This document shows, in pieces, positions 1-6,130 of a stretch of DNA of 6,130 nucleotides. The notes under the pieces were generated by a model. That model was given only the letters and a program-made list of their open reading frames with translations, was not told where the DNA came from and did not search any database. Position 1 is the stretch's first letter; each line of letters opens with the position of its first letter. The position numbers and the translations under genes were made by a program. The DNA comes from Acidobacteriota bacterium (GTDB lineage Bacteria; Acidobacteriota; Blastocatellia; Pyrinomonadales; Pyrinomonadaceae), in contig JACCRD010000208.1 of assembly GCA_013813755.1 (NCBI GenBank), forward strand, positions 1 to 6,130. The letters are read 5' to 3'.

Positions 1-646
1 GGCGAAACACCGCGATGTTGGTTGCGCCGTCGCCGTCAAAGTCTGCCGGTGTCGGTATATCACCCGGTAATCCAAATGCCAACTCGATTGTTAGACCGTC
101 CGAAGATTTTAAAATATACCATGTCGCGTTTACGGAGCGAAACACCGCCGCGTCAATTTTGCGGTCGCCGTCAAAATCTCCCAAAACCGGTTTGTCGCCC
201 GCCGCTCCCCAGACAATCGTGCGGAAATTCACGCCCGGCACTGAACTCGGACGATAAAAGAATGCGCTTTGCCCGCCCGTCAATGAGCCATCACGATAGA
301 CGGCTAAATCAGCTTTGCCGTCACCATCCCAATCGCCTGACACCGGTACGTCGCCCGTTGCGCCGAACTGCACGGGAACAAATGAATTGTCAGAGCTGTT
401 GATAATATAGAAGTATGCGAAGTTTCCGGCGCCGGCAACCGTGCCGCGGAAAACGGCAATATCAGTTTTCCCGTCGCCGTCATAATCGGCAGGCGCTATC
501 AGGTCTGTGGATTGCCCGAACTGCAGCGCAAAAAAGGAATTATTCTGGCTGCGCAATTCATACCAGACTCCATTTGACGGACGGAAGACGGCAATATCAG
601 CGCGTCCGTCACCGTCGAAATCAAACGGGGTGATGAGAGTACGAAC
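1..646 (-). repeat. Five FG-GAP/VCBS-like repeats with DxDGDG calcium loops
   Basis: These are protein-level repeats at the C-terminal end of the visible part of the exported protein. Loops of the form DFDGDGxxDIAVFR begin at residues 753, 798, 849, 901 and 946, 45-52 residues apart. They are preceded by FGxxxDxPxxxD segments typical of FG-GAP blades. The fourth loop is altered to DFDGDRKID, losing one glycine, and the fifth reads DFDGDGATN, with Asn in place of the last Asp. FG-GAP blades usually come in sets of about seven, so two or more further blades probably lie beyond position 1; that is inference. Confidence 0.88.
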
Positions 647-2878
647 CGGACTGACTATCAAACGGGCAACGCCGAGGCGCGTGATATTTTCAACACTTGT
701 AAAACTACCGCCGATGATTATTTTTCCGTCTGCCTGTCTTTCAATAGCGTTAACCAAATCATTAGCGCCGGTTGGAAAGAAAGTTAAGTCCAAAGTTCCG
801 TTCGCTCTTAAGCGAACCAGTCTTGAACGCGGGATACCGTTAACGGCTGTAAAACTTCCGCCGATGATAATACTTCCGTCCGGCTCGACAAGAATCGCGT
901 TGACAGTGTCAGCGCCGCCACCGAGATTACCGCTAAAACTGACAGCCTGGAAAGTGCCGTCTATTGTGCCGTTATTATTCAATCTGACAAGTCTGTCTGT
1001 TAAAACTAAATATTTTCCGTCAGGCAGCAGTTCAACAAACCTGGCGGCGAAAATGAGTCCGGCATCGAAAGAAGCGTCAAGAGTTCCGTCGGCATTTAAG
1101 CGAACTAAATTCTGACGGGAAACCCCGTTAACACCTCTGAACGAACCGCCGACCATAATTTTGCCGTCCGGTTGGACAAGCACCCGGTTAATAAACGCGT
1201 TTTCAAAAGTACTAAAATTGCCAAACGCGGGGTTAAAATTCGCATCCAAACTTCCGTCCGGATTGAGCCGCGCGATACTATTGCGCAACTGCCCGTTGAT
1301 GGTGCTAAACAATCCGCCGATCAGAATTTTGCCGTCAGTCTGCAAAGCGATCGTAGAAACATTTCCATTGACCGACGTAATAAATCCATTGAATCCGTTG
1401 TCTAAACTGCCGTCCGGGTTTAGCCGTGTTAATCTCGCTTGAGCTACCCCGTTAAAGATGGTAAAGAATCCGGCGACAATGATTTTCCCATCCGGCTGGA
1501 CGACTACTTTTTGCACCCTATCGTTAAAACCCGTTCCCGGATTAAAAGATTCGTCCAGGCTGCCGTCAGCATTAAGCCGCGCGATGTTTCTGCGCGGAAC
1601 CCCGCCGACGCGCGTAAAGTCACCGGCAATAACAACTTTGCCGTCGGCTTGAATCGCCAGTGTCGAGACCGATCCGCCGACTCCGAAATTCGCGTTTATG
1701 TAGGAATTTACGCTTCCGTCTGTATTAAGTCTGGCAAGCGTCACGACAGATGTGCCGCCGACAATAAATCCGCCTGACAAAAGAATCCTGTCCAAACTAT
1801 CAACTTCCCATCTGCCGATTGAAGTTAAGTTGGCTGGTGAAACAAATGAGTTATCAATACTGCCGTCAGAATTGAAACGAACAAAACGATTGCCTTGTCC
1901 GGCGGGAGAACCCGGATTATTAACCGCTCCAGTACTGACCAGAATTTTACCGTTTGATAAAACTTTAACTCGATTGATAATCTCGCCTACCGGGATCACA
2001 TTTGCCGGAACAAACGACGAATCAATGCTTCCAGATGGCAGAAGTCTGGCGATATTTACGCGATCTACGCCATTGATTTTAAGAAACCGACCGACAATGA
2101 TGATGCTGCCGTCTGATTGAACATCAAAGTCACTTATTAAAGTGGTGAAAACCCCACCACCGGTCAAAACTGGAGACTCAAAGGTGGGGTCAAACGTGCC
2201 GTCCGAATTAAAACGCCGCAAAATTGTGCGCCTGCTCACCAAAATTTTTCCGTCAGGCAAAACAAAAATTTTACCCAGAAACTCCGACGAGAGAAGAATC
2301 TGATAACTAATCAATGTAAAGGTGTCATCAAAAGTTCCATTAGCATTAAGACGGTAAATAAAACCTCCACTGGCAACTAAAATTTTTCCGTCCGACTGAA
2401 TCGCCGCGACCGTCGCTCTGGAGTTTAACTGATTAAAATTTTCCGGAAAAGACACAGCAAACGTAGAATCGATACTTCCATCTGTATTTAAACGACTTAT
2501 TCGCGCAGTGTAAGTTCCGTTTGAAAAAGAAGATCCAGCGACGATAATTTTGCCGTCCGCCTGCACGATCGCGCTGGTAATTTCAAAATCACATGCGGCG
2601 CAGTTAAATGAATTATCGAGGCTTCCATCCGAGTTGAGACGCGTAATTTGATTTCTGAGAACGCCGTTAACAATTTGAAAACCGCCGAAGACAATTATTT
2701 TTCCGTCCGATTGAAGCACGAAATTTCCGCCGCCCTCAGTGTCTTTGGAAACCAAAGCGTTGAAAGATAAATCAACCTGGCTCAATTGCGCTTTAACTGC
2801 CGAAACTGAAGTTAACACCATCAAAAAAAACAGTGAAAGAATAGAAACTCGTTGACGTAAAGTTTGGGATAAAATCAT
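1..2878 (-). CDS. Exported delta-60 repeat / FG-GAP repeat protein (C-terminus beyond window)
   Basis: This is a predicted secreted or cell-surface repeat protein of unknown function. Its start codon is in the window and the frame stays open for 959 codons to the left edge, so the C-terminus is missing. The ATG at 2878-2876 has a GGAG Shine-Dalgarno 8 nt upstream (complement of 2887-2890). The N-terminus is a signal peptide: the start MILSQTLRQR is followed by a hydrophobic core SILSLFFLMVLTSVSAV, with probable cleavage after VKA near residue 30. Residues about 52-734 form 14 delta-60 repeats and residues about 745-959 form at least five FG-GAP-like repeats. Both repeat families are thought to fold as beta-propellers, and the DxDGDG loops probably bind calcium. 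No enzyme motif is visible. Proteins of this build are frequent in Blastocatellia and other environmental bacteria, where roles in adhesion or surface binding are supposed but mostly untested. The gene is transcribed divergently from the EF-G gene. Confidence 0.93.
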   Translation of the reverse strand, partial: MILSQTLRQRVSILSLFFLMVLTSVSAVKAQLSQVDLSFNALVSKDTEGGGNFVLQSDGKIIVFGGFQIVNGVLRNQITRLNSDGSLDNSFNCAACDFEITSAIVQADGKIIVAGSSFSNGTYTARISRLNTDGSIDSTFAVSFPENFNQLNSRATVAAIQSDGKILVASGGFIYRLNANGTFDDTFTLISYQILLSSEFLGKIFVLPDGKILVSRRTILRRFNSDGTFDPTFESPVLTGGGVFTTLISDFDVQSDGSIIIVGRFLKINGVDRVNIARLLPSGSIDSSFVPANVIPVGEIINRVKVLSNGKILVSTGAVNNPGSPAGQGNRFVRFNSDGSIDNSFVSPANLTSIGRWEVDSLDRILLSGGFIVGGTSVVTLARLNTDGSVNSYINANFGVGGSVSTLAIQADGKVVIAGDFTRVGGVPRRNIARLNADGSLDESFNPGTGFNDRVQKVVVQPDGKIIVAGFFTIFNGVAQARLTRLNPDGSLDNGFNGFITSVNGNVSTIALQTDGKILIGGLFSTINGQLRNSIARLNPDGSLDANFNPAFGNFSTFENAFINRVLVQPDGKIMVGGSFRGVNGVSRQNLVRLNADGTLDASFDAGLIFAARFVELLPDGKYLVLTDRLVRLNNNGTIDGTFQAVSFSGNLGGGADTVNAILVEPDGSIIIGGSFTAVNGIPRSRLVRLRANGTLDLTFFPTGANDLVNAIERQADGKIIIGGSFTSVENITRLGVARLIVSPVRTLITPFDFDGDGRADIAVFRPSNGVWYELRSQNNSFFALQFGQSTDLIAPADYDGDGKTDIAVFRGTVAGAGNFAYFYIINSSDNSFVPVQFGATGDVPVSGDWDGDGKADLAVYRDGSLTGGQSAFFYRPSSVPGVNFRTIVWGAAGDKPVLGDFDGDRKIDAAVFRSVNATWYILKSSDGLTIELAFGLPGDIPTPADFDGDGATNIAVFR
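677..2725 (-). repeat. Fourteen tandem delta-60 (DUF5122-type) protein repeats
   Basis: These are protein-level repeats encoded inside the exported protein. The consensus read from the translation is QxDGKIIVGGSF, then TxVNGVxRxxIARLN, then xDGSLDxSFN. The Asp of the first DGK motif (or its equivalent) falls at residues 58, 108, 163, 209, 256, 309, 363, 412, 463, 515, 571, 620, 667 and 717, so the spacing is 46-56 residues with a mean near 51. Repeats 8-11 and 13 are closest to consensus. Repeat 6 has NGK and repeat 7 has LDR in place of DGK. Repeats 3, 4 and 12 lack the middle GGxFxxxNGV segment. The last repeat stops at RLIV and leads directly into the FG-GAP section. The family is the delta-60 repeat, for which a beta-propeller fold is proposed. 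The boundaries given are approximate. Confidence 0.88.
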
Positions 2879-2962
2879 ATTTAATACTCCTGTTAGGGTA
2901 CAAGTCGAAACCTTAAATTATTTTTGCGTAATAGAAGTTTTTGAGAGAAAAATATCAGCCGT

Positions 2963-2991
2963 ATCATACATCTTTTATTTCTTACTGTAAA
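2963..2991 (-). promoter_or_regulatory. Sigma-70-like promoter for the exported repeat protein gene
   Basis: On the minus strand a -35 element TTTACA (complement of 2986-2991) and a -10 element TATGAT (complement of 2963-2968) are separated by exactly 17 nt. Each matches the consensus hexamer at 5 of 6 positions. Transcription would begin near 2956 and give a 5' leader of about 78 nt before the ATG at 2878. The leader ends in the GGAG ribosome binding site, and I saw no obvious structured regulatory element in it. The call rests on sequence match only. Confidence 0.6.
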
Positions 2992-3084
2992 TGCTTCCTG
3001 CTTCAAAACTTATAAAAGCCGCGTTCTTCTTGCTATCTTTCACTTAGTTAAGATAAATTTAACTTTACCAACAACCGAAGTTTC

Positions 3085-3156
3085 AGTTCAAAGTTCAAGG
3101 TTCAAAGTTTAAAGTCGAAAACCTTGAACCTTGAATCTTGAACTTTGAACTTTAAT
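3085..3156. repeat. Palindromic heptamer array (5 + 5 units) with hairpin potential
   Basis: Five consecutive 7-nt units (GTTCAAA, GTTCAAG, GTTCAAA, GTTTAAA, GTCGAAA) occupy 3086-3120. After one A, five units of complementary type (CCTTGAA, CCTTGAA, TCTTGAA, CTTTGAA, CTTTAAT) occupy 3122-3156. Read as an inverted repeat, 3085-3114 pairs with 3122-3151 at 26 of 30 positions. Two of the four mismatches would be G-U pairs in RNA, and the loop is 7 nt. The array sits in the spacer between divergent genes and ends 1-2 nt before the A-rich ribosome binding site of the EF-G gene. It has no run of T directly after the stem, so a simple intrinsic terminator is unlikely. It may be a dispersed REP-like element or a structured 5' leader. 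Confidence 0.85.
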
Positions 3157-3157
3157 A

Positions 3158-3164
3158 AAAGGAG
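3158..3164 (+). promoter_or_regulatory. Ribosome binding site of the EF-G-like gene; decides between two starts
   Basis: AAAGGAG at 3158-3164 is the only Shine-Dalgarno-like sequence upstream of the EF-G frame. It lies 3 nt before an in-frame TTG (3168) and 12 nt before an ATG (3177). The first spacing is too short and the second somewhat long. The ATG is preferred because it gives the family-like N-terminus MKAFTTENLRNLAVIGH and avoids a rare start codon. Confidence 0.6.
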
Positions 3165-3176
3165 ATTTTGCCGAAA

Positions 3177-4256
3177 ATGAAAGCATTTACGACTGAAAAT
3201 TTACGCAATCTGGCTGTCATTGGACACGGCGATGCAGGTAAAACCCAACTGGTCAGTTCCCTTCTGCACGTGGCGGGCGCGACGACGCGATGGGGAAAAG
3301 TCGCCGAAGGCACAACGATGACCGATCATGACGAAGATTCGATCGAACGAAAAGTCTCGCTAAACAATAATTTCGCACATCTCGAATATAAAGATACAAA
3401 AGTTAATTTAATTGACACGCCCGGCTACGCAGCATTCGTCTCTCACGCCCGCCCGGCTTTGCGTGTTGCCGATTGCGCTCTGGTCGTCGTTGACGGAGTC
3501 AACGGTATTGAAGTGCAGACGGAAAAAACGTGGAATTACGCCAACGAATTCCTTTTGCCGCGTTTTATGGTGATCAACAAAATGGATAAGGAACGCGCTG
3601 ATTTCGGACACGCGCTCGACACCGCGACCCAAACCTTTGCCCGTTCAATCGTCCCTTTTACTTTGCCAATCGGACAGGAAGCCGAGTTTCGCGGCGTGGT
3701 TGATGTTGTTCATCTGAAGGCTTTTGAATTTGACGAAAATGGCAAAGCAAAGGAAATTCCGATTCCCGAACAAGGACGCGAAGTCGTTGATAGAACGCGC
3801 GAAAGATTGATTGAGCTTGTCGCTGAATCCGACGATGCGCTGCTCGAAAAATATTTTGAAAACGGTACGCTTGAGGAAGAGGACATTTACCCGAACCTCT
3901 CAAAAGCCATTGCCGCCAGTAAACTTTGTCCGGCTTATGCGTTGTCGGCTGACACGCTCGTCGGACTTTCTGTTCTTCTCGACCACATTGTCGAATTTGC
4001 CCCGAACCCAGCGACGCATGAAGCCGAATATGGATTTGCGAACGTCAATCAGGAAGACGGCGAGCGAGTTCTACGCAAATATTCGAACGACGAACCGTTT
4101 TCCGCATACGTTTTTCGCACGATTGCCGACCCATTCGCCGGCAGAATAAATGTCTTGAAAGTCGTATCCGGCAAAATTTCCTCGGACGCAAACGTTTATA
4201 ATTCGACCCGCGACGCGCAGGAACGACTTGGGGGGCTGCAATTTCTTCTGGGATAA
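3177..4256 (+). CDS. EF-G-like protein, N-terminal fragment: G domain and part of domain II
   Basis: This is the upstream reading frame of the interrupted gene, 359 residues from the ATG at 3177 (362 if the TTG at 3168 is used). Visible GTPase motifs are the P-loop GHGDAGKT (16-23), a switch I region GTTMTDHDEDSIERKVSLN (45-63), DTPGY (80-84), NKMD (134-137) and SAD (257-259) for guanine recognition. Two positions differ from standard EF-G: the RGITI motif is RKVSL, and the catalytic His of DTPGH is Tyr84. From memory the second change is also present in Thermus thermophilus EF-G-2. The fragment ends inside domain II after LGGLQFLLG. If translated alone it would be a GTPase domain without the tRNA-mimic domain IV, so it could not translocate. 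It is supported by the ribosome binding site at 3158-3164. Confidence 0.75.
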   Translation: MKAFTTENLRNLAVIGHGDAGKTQLVSSLLHVAGATTRWGKVAEGTTMTDHDEDSIERKVSLNNNFAHLEYKDTKVNLIDTPGYAAFVSHARPALRVADCALVVVDGVNGIEVQTEKTWNYANEFLLPRFMVINKMDKERADFGHALDTATQTFARSIVPFTLPIGQEAEFRGVVDVVHLKAFEFDENGKAKEIPIPEQGREVVDRTRERLIELVAESDDALLEKYFENGTLEEEDIYPNLSKAIAASKLCPAYALSADTLVGLSVLLDHIVEFAPNPATHEAEYGFANVNQEDGERVLRKYSNDEPFSAYVFRTIADPFAGRINVLKVVSGKISSDANVYNSTRDAQERLGGLQFLLG

Positions 4257-4310
4257 ATTCTCGATAAAGTAAACGAAGCGCAAACCGGCGATATTGTCGC
4301 GGTTGTCAAA

Positions 4311-5285
4311 TTGAAAGAAACGCAGACCGGCGATACTCTGTGCGACAAATCAAAAGTGATCGTTTACCCGCCGGTCAATTACCCAGAAGCGGCGATTTCA
4401 TTTGCAATCGAGCCGAAATCACGCGCCGACGAAGACAAAATCAGCACCGCGCTGCACAAAATTTTGGAAGAAGATCCGAGCCTCCATTTTGACCGCGACG
4501 CGCAAACCAAGGAATTTATTTTAAGCGGTTCCGGGCAGCTTCATATTGAGACAGTCGTTGATAAATTAAAAAACCGATACCACGTTGAAGTTGCGTTGCA
4601 TCCGCCAAAAGTTCCGTATAAAGAAACAATTACGGCGCAAGTTGAAGTGCAGGGCAGACACAAAAAACAATCAGGCGGACGCGGGCAGTTCGGCGACTGC
4701 AAATGCGTTTTTGAGCCGCTCGCACACGGTGATGGTTTCGAGTTTGTTGATAAAATTTTCGGCGGTTCAGTTCCGCAAAACTTTCGCCCCGCAATTGAAA
4801 AAGGCATCGTTGAAGCCGCGCAGACCGGCGCGATTGCCGGTTATCCGCTCGTCGATTTCCGCGTTACTTTGATTGACGGCAGTTTTCACGCAGTTGATTC
4901 GGACGAACATTCCTTCCGCGCGGCGGGCAGAAAAGCGTTTCGTAACGCGATGGAAAAAGCGCAGCCCACATTGCTCGAACCGATTATGGACGTTGAAGTT
5001 GCCTGTCCGCTCGAAGTTTCCGGCGACATTATGGGTGATCTTAATTCACGGCGCGGACGCGTTTCGGGAATGGATATGCGCGGCAAACAGCAGGTTATTA
5101 AAGCGCAGGTTCCAATGTCGGAAATGCTCGATTACCAATCGCGGCTTAACTCAATAACCGCCGCGCGCGGCTCGTATCATATGCAGTTTTCGCATTACGA
5201 CCCGGTGCCGCAACACCTTTCGGGGAAAATTATCGAACAGGCGCGCTCCGACGGCAGAATCCGCACACACGACACCGACGAATAA
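4311..5285 (+). CDS. EF-G-like protein, C-terminal fragment: end of domain II to domain V
   Basis: This is the downstream reading frame of the interrupted gene, 324 residues if started at the TTG at 4311, the first possible start codon after the TAA. No Shine-Dalgarno precedes it, nor the next candidate (GTG at 4356), so independent translation is doubtful. The first residues KETQTGDTLCDK are the conserved end of domain II. Domain III includes EEDPSLHF (about 53-60) and SGSGQLHIE (72-80). Domain IV carries VPYKETI (101-107), SGGRGQFGD (121-129) and GSFHAVDS (190-197), with His193 at the position of the tip histidine of EF-G. Domain V includes GDLNSRRGRVSGM (242-254) and GSYHMQFSHYDPVP (287-300). 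The whole stretch from 4257 (ILDKV...) to the stop continues the upstream frame without further damage. Confidence 0.72.
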   Translation: MKETQTGDTLCDKSKVIVYPPVNYPEAAISFAIEPKSRADEDKISTALHKILEEDPSLHFDRDAQTKEFILSGSGQLHIETVVDKLKNRYHVEVALHPPKVPYKETITAQVEVQGRHKKQSGGRGQFGDCKCVFEPLAHGDGFEFVDKIFGGSVPQNFRPAIEKGIVEAAQTGAIAGYPLVDFRVTLIDGSFHAVDSDEHSFRAAGRKAFRNAMEKAQPTLLEPIMDVEVACPLEVSGDIMGDLNSRRGRVSGMDMRGKQQVIKAQVPMSEMLDYQSRLNSITAARGSYHMQFSHYDPVPQHLSGKIIEQARSDGRIRTHDTDE

Positions 5286-5324
5286 GTTCAAATCAAACGG
5301 AACGCGGACTCAAGATTTTTTCAA

Positions 5325-5424
5325 CCACAGATTTGCACAGATGAACACAGATGTTTAATTTGACGAAAACAAATTCTGATTTTCCAATCAATTCTGATCC
5401 GTGTTTATCTACGCAAATCTGTGG
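5325..5424. repeat. Inverted repeat of CACAGAT units at 10-nt period
   Basis: The left arm (5325-5352) holds CACAGAT three times, at 5326, 5336 and 5346, with a 10-nt period. The right arm (5397-5424) is its reverse complement at 24 of 28 positions and carries the variants CACAGAT, CGTAGAT and CACGGAT on the minus strand. The 44-nt central part contains AATTCTGAT at 5372-5380, repeated at 5390-5398 where it enters the right arm. The element lies between the EF-G-like gene and the peptidase gene. I recall similar CCACAGAT-rich intergenic repeats in many environmental bacterial genomes, which suggests a dispersed REP-like family. The stem could also act as a weak transcription barrier, but the loop is long and no clean T-run follows. 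Confidence 0.8.
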
Positions 5425-5512
5425 CTAAAATATGCTTTTATTTTGTTTATCTACTGAAAAGTTGTTAAAACCATAAAGTCTGCAATCAACACTCAATTTC
5501 TGGAGAATTTTT

Positions 5513-6130
5513 ATGAAGTCTAAAATTTTTGTTCTGACTATCGCTTTTCTACTTTTATCTTTCGCCAATCTTTTCGCGCAAAGCTCGTATCAAAAGCCAC
5601 CGAAAGATATTGCGGACATCTTAAATTCAGTCGCGACGCCTTCAACTTCGATCAGTCCGGCAAAAGATAAAATTGCCCTGCTCGAACCGCTGCGCTATCC
5701 GCCGGTTTCCGAACTCGCCGCGCCGATGCTGCGGCTTGCCGGTTCGCGCATCAACCCAAATACGAACGCCGCGCATCGCCAACCGTATTTTGTCAAACTA
5801 ACGCTCAAAAATATCGCGGACGGCAAAGAAACTTCGATTAATCTTCCGGCAAACGCGCAGATTATAGCGCCAAGCTGGAGCGCCGACGGCAAATATCTGG
5901 CGGCTGGAAATGTCACGCCCGGCGGAGTCGAATTGTGGCTGATTGAAACGGCGACGGCGAAAGCAACCAAATTAAACGATGTGCAAATTAATACGGCGTT
6001 CGGCGGTTTCGAGTGGATGCCCGACCAAAAATCTTTGCTCGTCAACCTTGTTCAAAAAAATCGTCCCGCCGCGCCTGCTTATCAAAATTTAACACCGACG
6101 AGTCCGAGCATTCAGGAAACGGCGGGCAAA
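5513..6130 (+). CDS. Exported S9-family peptidase (glutamyl endopeptidase type), N-terminal part
   Basis: This is probably a secreted serine peptidase of the prolyl oligopeptidase family (S9), the group annotated as glutamyl endopeptidase or acylaminoacyl-peptidase-like. The ATG at 5513 has GGAG (5502-5505) 7 nt upstream. Residues 1-22 (start MKSKIFVLTI, end FANLFA) form a signal peptide, with likely cleavage before Gln23. The mature start YQKPPKDIADIL, followed by LLEPLRYPPVSELAAPMLRL (57-76) and RINPNTN (79-85), matches my recollection of this subfamily. APSWSADGKYLAAG (119-132) is a typical blade segment of the N-terminal beta-propeller that gates access to the active site. Only 206 codons are present of an expected length of about 800. 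The catalytic Ser-Asp-His domain lies beyond the right edge, so activity cannot be judged. The repeat-bearing gap before it suggests its own promoter, but I found no convincing one. Confidence 0.82.
   Translation, partial: MKSKIFVLTIAFLLLSFANLFAQSSYQKPPKDIADILNSVATPSTSISPAKDKIALLEPLRYPPVSELAAPMLRLAGSRINPNTNAAHRQPYFVKLTLKNIADGKETSINLPANAQIIAPSWSADGKYLAAGNVTPGGVELWLIETATAKATKLNDVQINTAFGGFEWMPDQKSLLVNLVQKNRPAAPAYQNLTPTSPSIQETAGK

Larger units (their letters stand above)
3177..5285 (+). pseudogene. EF-G-like translational GTPase (EF-G-2 type), interrupted by in-frame TAA
   Basis: Taken as one frame from the ATG at 3177 to the TAA at 5283-5285, this is 702 codons before the final stop. That is normal length for elongation factor G, the GTPase that moves tRNA and mRNA through the ribosome after peptide bond formation. 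All five domains can be followed: the G domain (about 8-280), II (about 305-395), III (about 400-475), IV (about 476-600) and V (about 603-690). The only defect is TAA at 4254-4256 (codon 360), in domain II. The sequence reads LGGLQFLLG, stop, ILDKVNEAQTGDIVAV, where EF-G-2 relatives have a lysine in a QGK motif. An AAA to TAA change would explain it. Both sides are in the same frame, so no net frameshift is involved. The G motifs are divergent, so this is a paralogue rather than the main fusA. It may be a recent pseudogene or a base-call error in the assembly; the sequence cannot decide. Confidence 0.82.

Noticed and set aside
15..2120. Several plus-strand open frames opposite the exported repeat protein
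   Set aside because: They follow the repeat spacing of the minus-strand gene, have low-complexity Arg/Pro/Ser-rich translations and lack ribosome binding sites. They are shadows of the repetitive minus-strand frame.
3024..3054. Possible promoter for the EF-G-like gene with TAAGAT (3049-3054) as -10
   Set aside because: No acceptable -35 lies at 16-18 nt upstream; the nearest TTC-type hexamers match poorly.
3085..3156. CRISPR-like array
   Set aside because: The units are 7 nt without spacers and are arranged as an inverted pair, unlike CRISPR repeats.
4230..4235. A G6 run just before the TAA, as a possible frameshift site
   Set aside because: The protein frame is the same before and after the stop, and the sequence reads sensibly through the G-run (ERLGGLQFLLG). 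A frameshift would need a second compensating one within a few codons.
4254..4256. Recoding of the stop as selenocysteine or pyrrolysine
   Set aside because: Those use TGA and TAG. TAA has no known dedicated recoding of this kind in such bacteria, and relatives appear to carry lysine here, not cysteine.
3408..5086. Minus-strand and frame-shifted open frames across the EF-G-like gene
   Set aside because: The plus-strand frame has clear EF-G homology throughout, while these overlapping frames show no family motif and no ribosome binding site.
5286..5292. A lone GTTCAAA directly after the EF-G stop, matching the upstream heptamer
   Set aside because: A single 7-nt match in AT-rich sequence is expected by chance and has no neighbouring units.
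5443..5472. Weak promoter-like pair TTGTTT and TAAAAC before the peptidase gene
   Set aside because: Only 3 and 4 of 6 consensus bases match, in AT-rich sequence where such pairs arise easily.
5695..6045. Minus-strand frame of 116 codons opposite the peptidase gene
   Set aside because: The plus-strand frame has a signal peptide, a well-placed ribosome binding site and S9-like sequence. The opposite frame has no recognisable feature.

Overview
The window looks like chromosomal DNA from a moderately GC (roughly 45-50%, by eye) Gram-negative bacterium. The best guess is Acidobacteriota, class Blastocatellia. That assignment is an inference from three things: the style of the secreted delta-60/FG-GAP protein (repeated DFDGDGxxDIAVFRP blades), a stand-alone EF-G paralogue, and an exported S9 peptidase of the glutamyl-endopeptidase type. 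No rRNA or other taxonomic marker is present.

Layout. Positions 1-2878 (minus strand) are one open reading frame that starts inside the window and runs off its left edge. It encodes an exported repeat protein with a signal peptide, fourteen delta-60 (DUF5122-type) repeats and at least five FG-GAP/VCBS-like calcium-loop repeats. I read this frame codon by codon and found no stop. A good sigma-70-like promoter lies upstream of it (2963-2991, minus). Positions 3177-5285 (plus) encode a full-length EF-G-like translational GTPase of the divergent EF-G-2 type. It is split by a single in-frame TAA at 4254-4256, where relatives normally carry a lysine. Positions 5513-6130 (plus) are the first 206 codons of an exported S9-family peptidase that runs off the right edge.

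The two spacers flanking the EF-G gene each hold a different palindromic short-unit repeat. Upstream (3085-3156) are five heptamers of GTTCAAA type facing five complementary heptamers, which can fold into a ~30-bp hairpin that ends just before the ribosome binding site. Downstream (5325-5424) are three CACAGAT units at 10-nt spacing facing three complementary units. Neither is explained by coding or by an ordinary terminator. They look like dispersed REP-like elements or structured regulatory sequences.

The three genes do not form an obvious operon or pathway. The first is divergent from the other two, and the EF-G gene and the peptidase are separated by a repeat-bearing 227-nt gap. The most notable items are the clean nonsense codon in an otherwise intact EF-G paralogue, the two palindromic arrays, and the 14-repeat (possibly 2 x 7 blade) architecture of the exported protein. 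I see no mobile element, CRISPR array, tRNA or rRNA.
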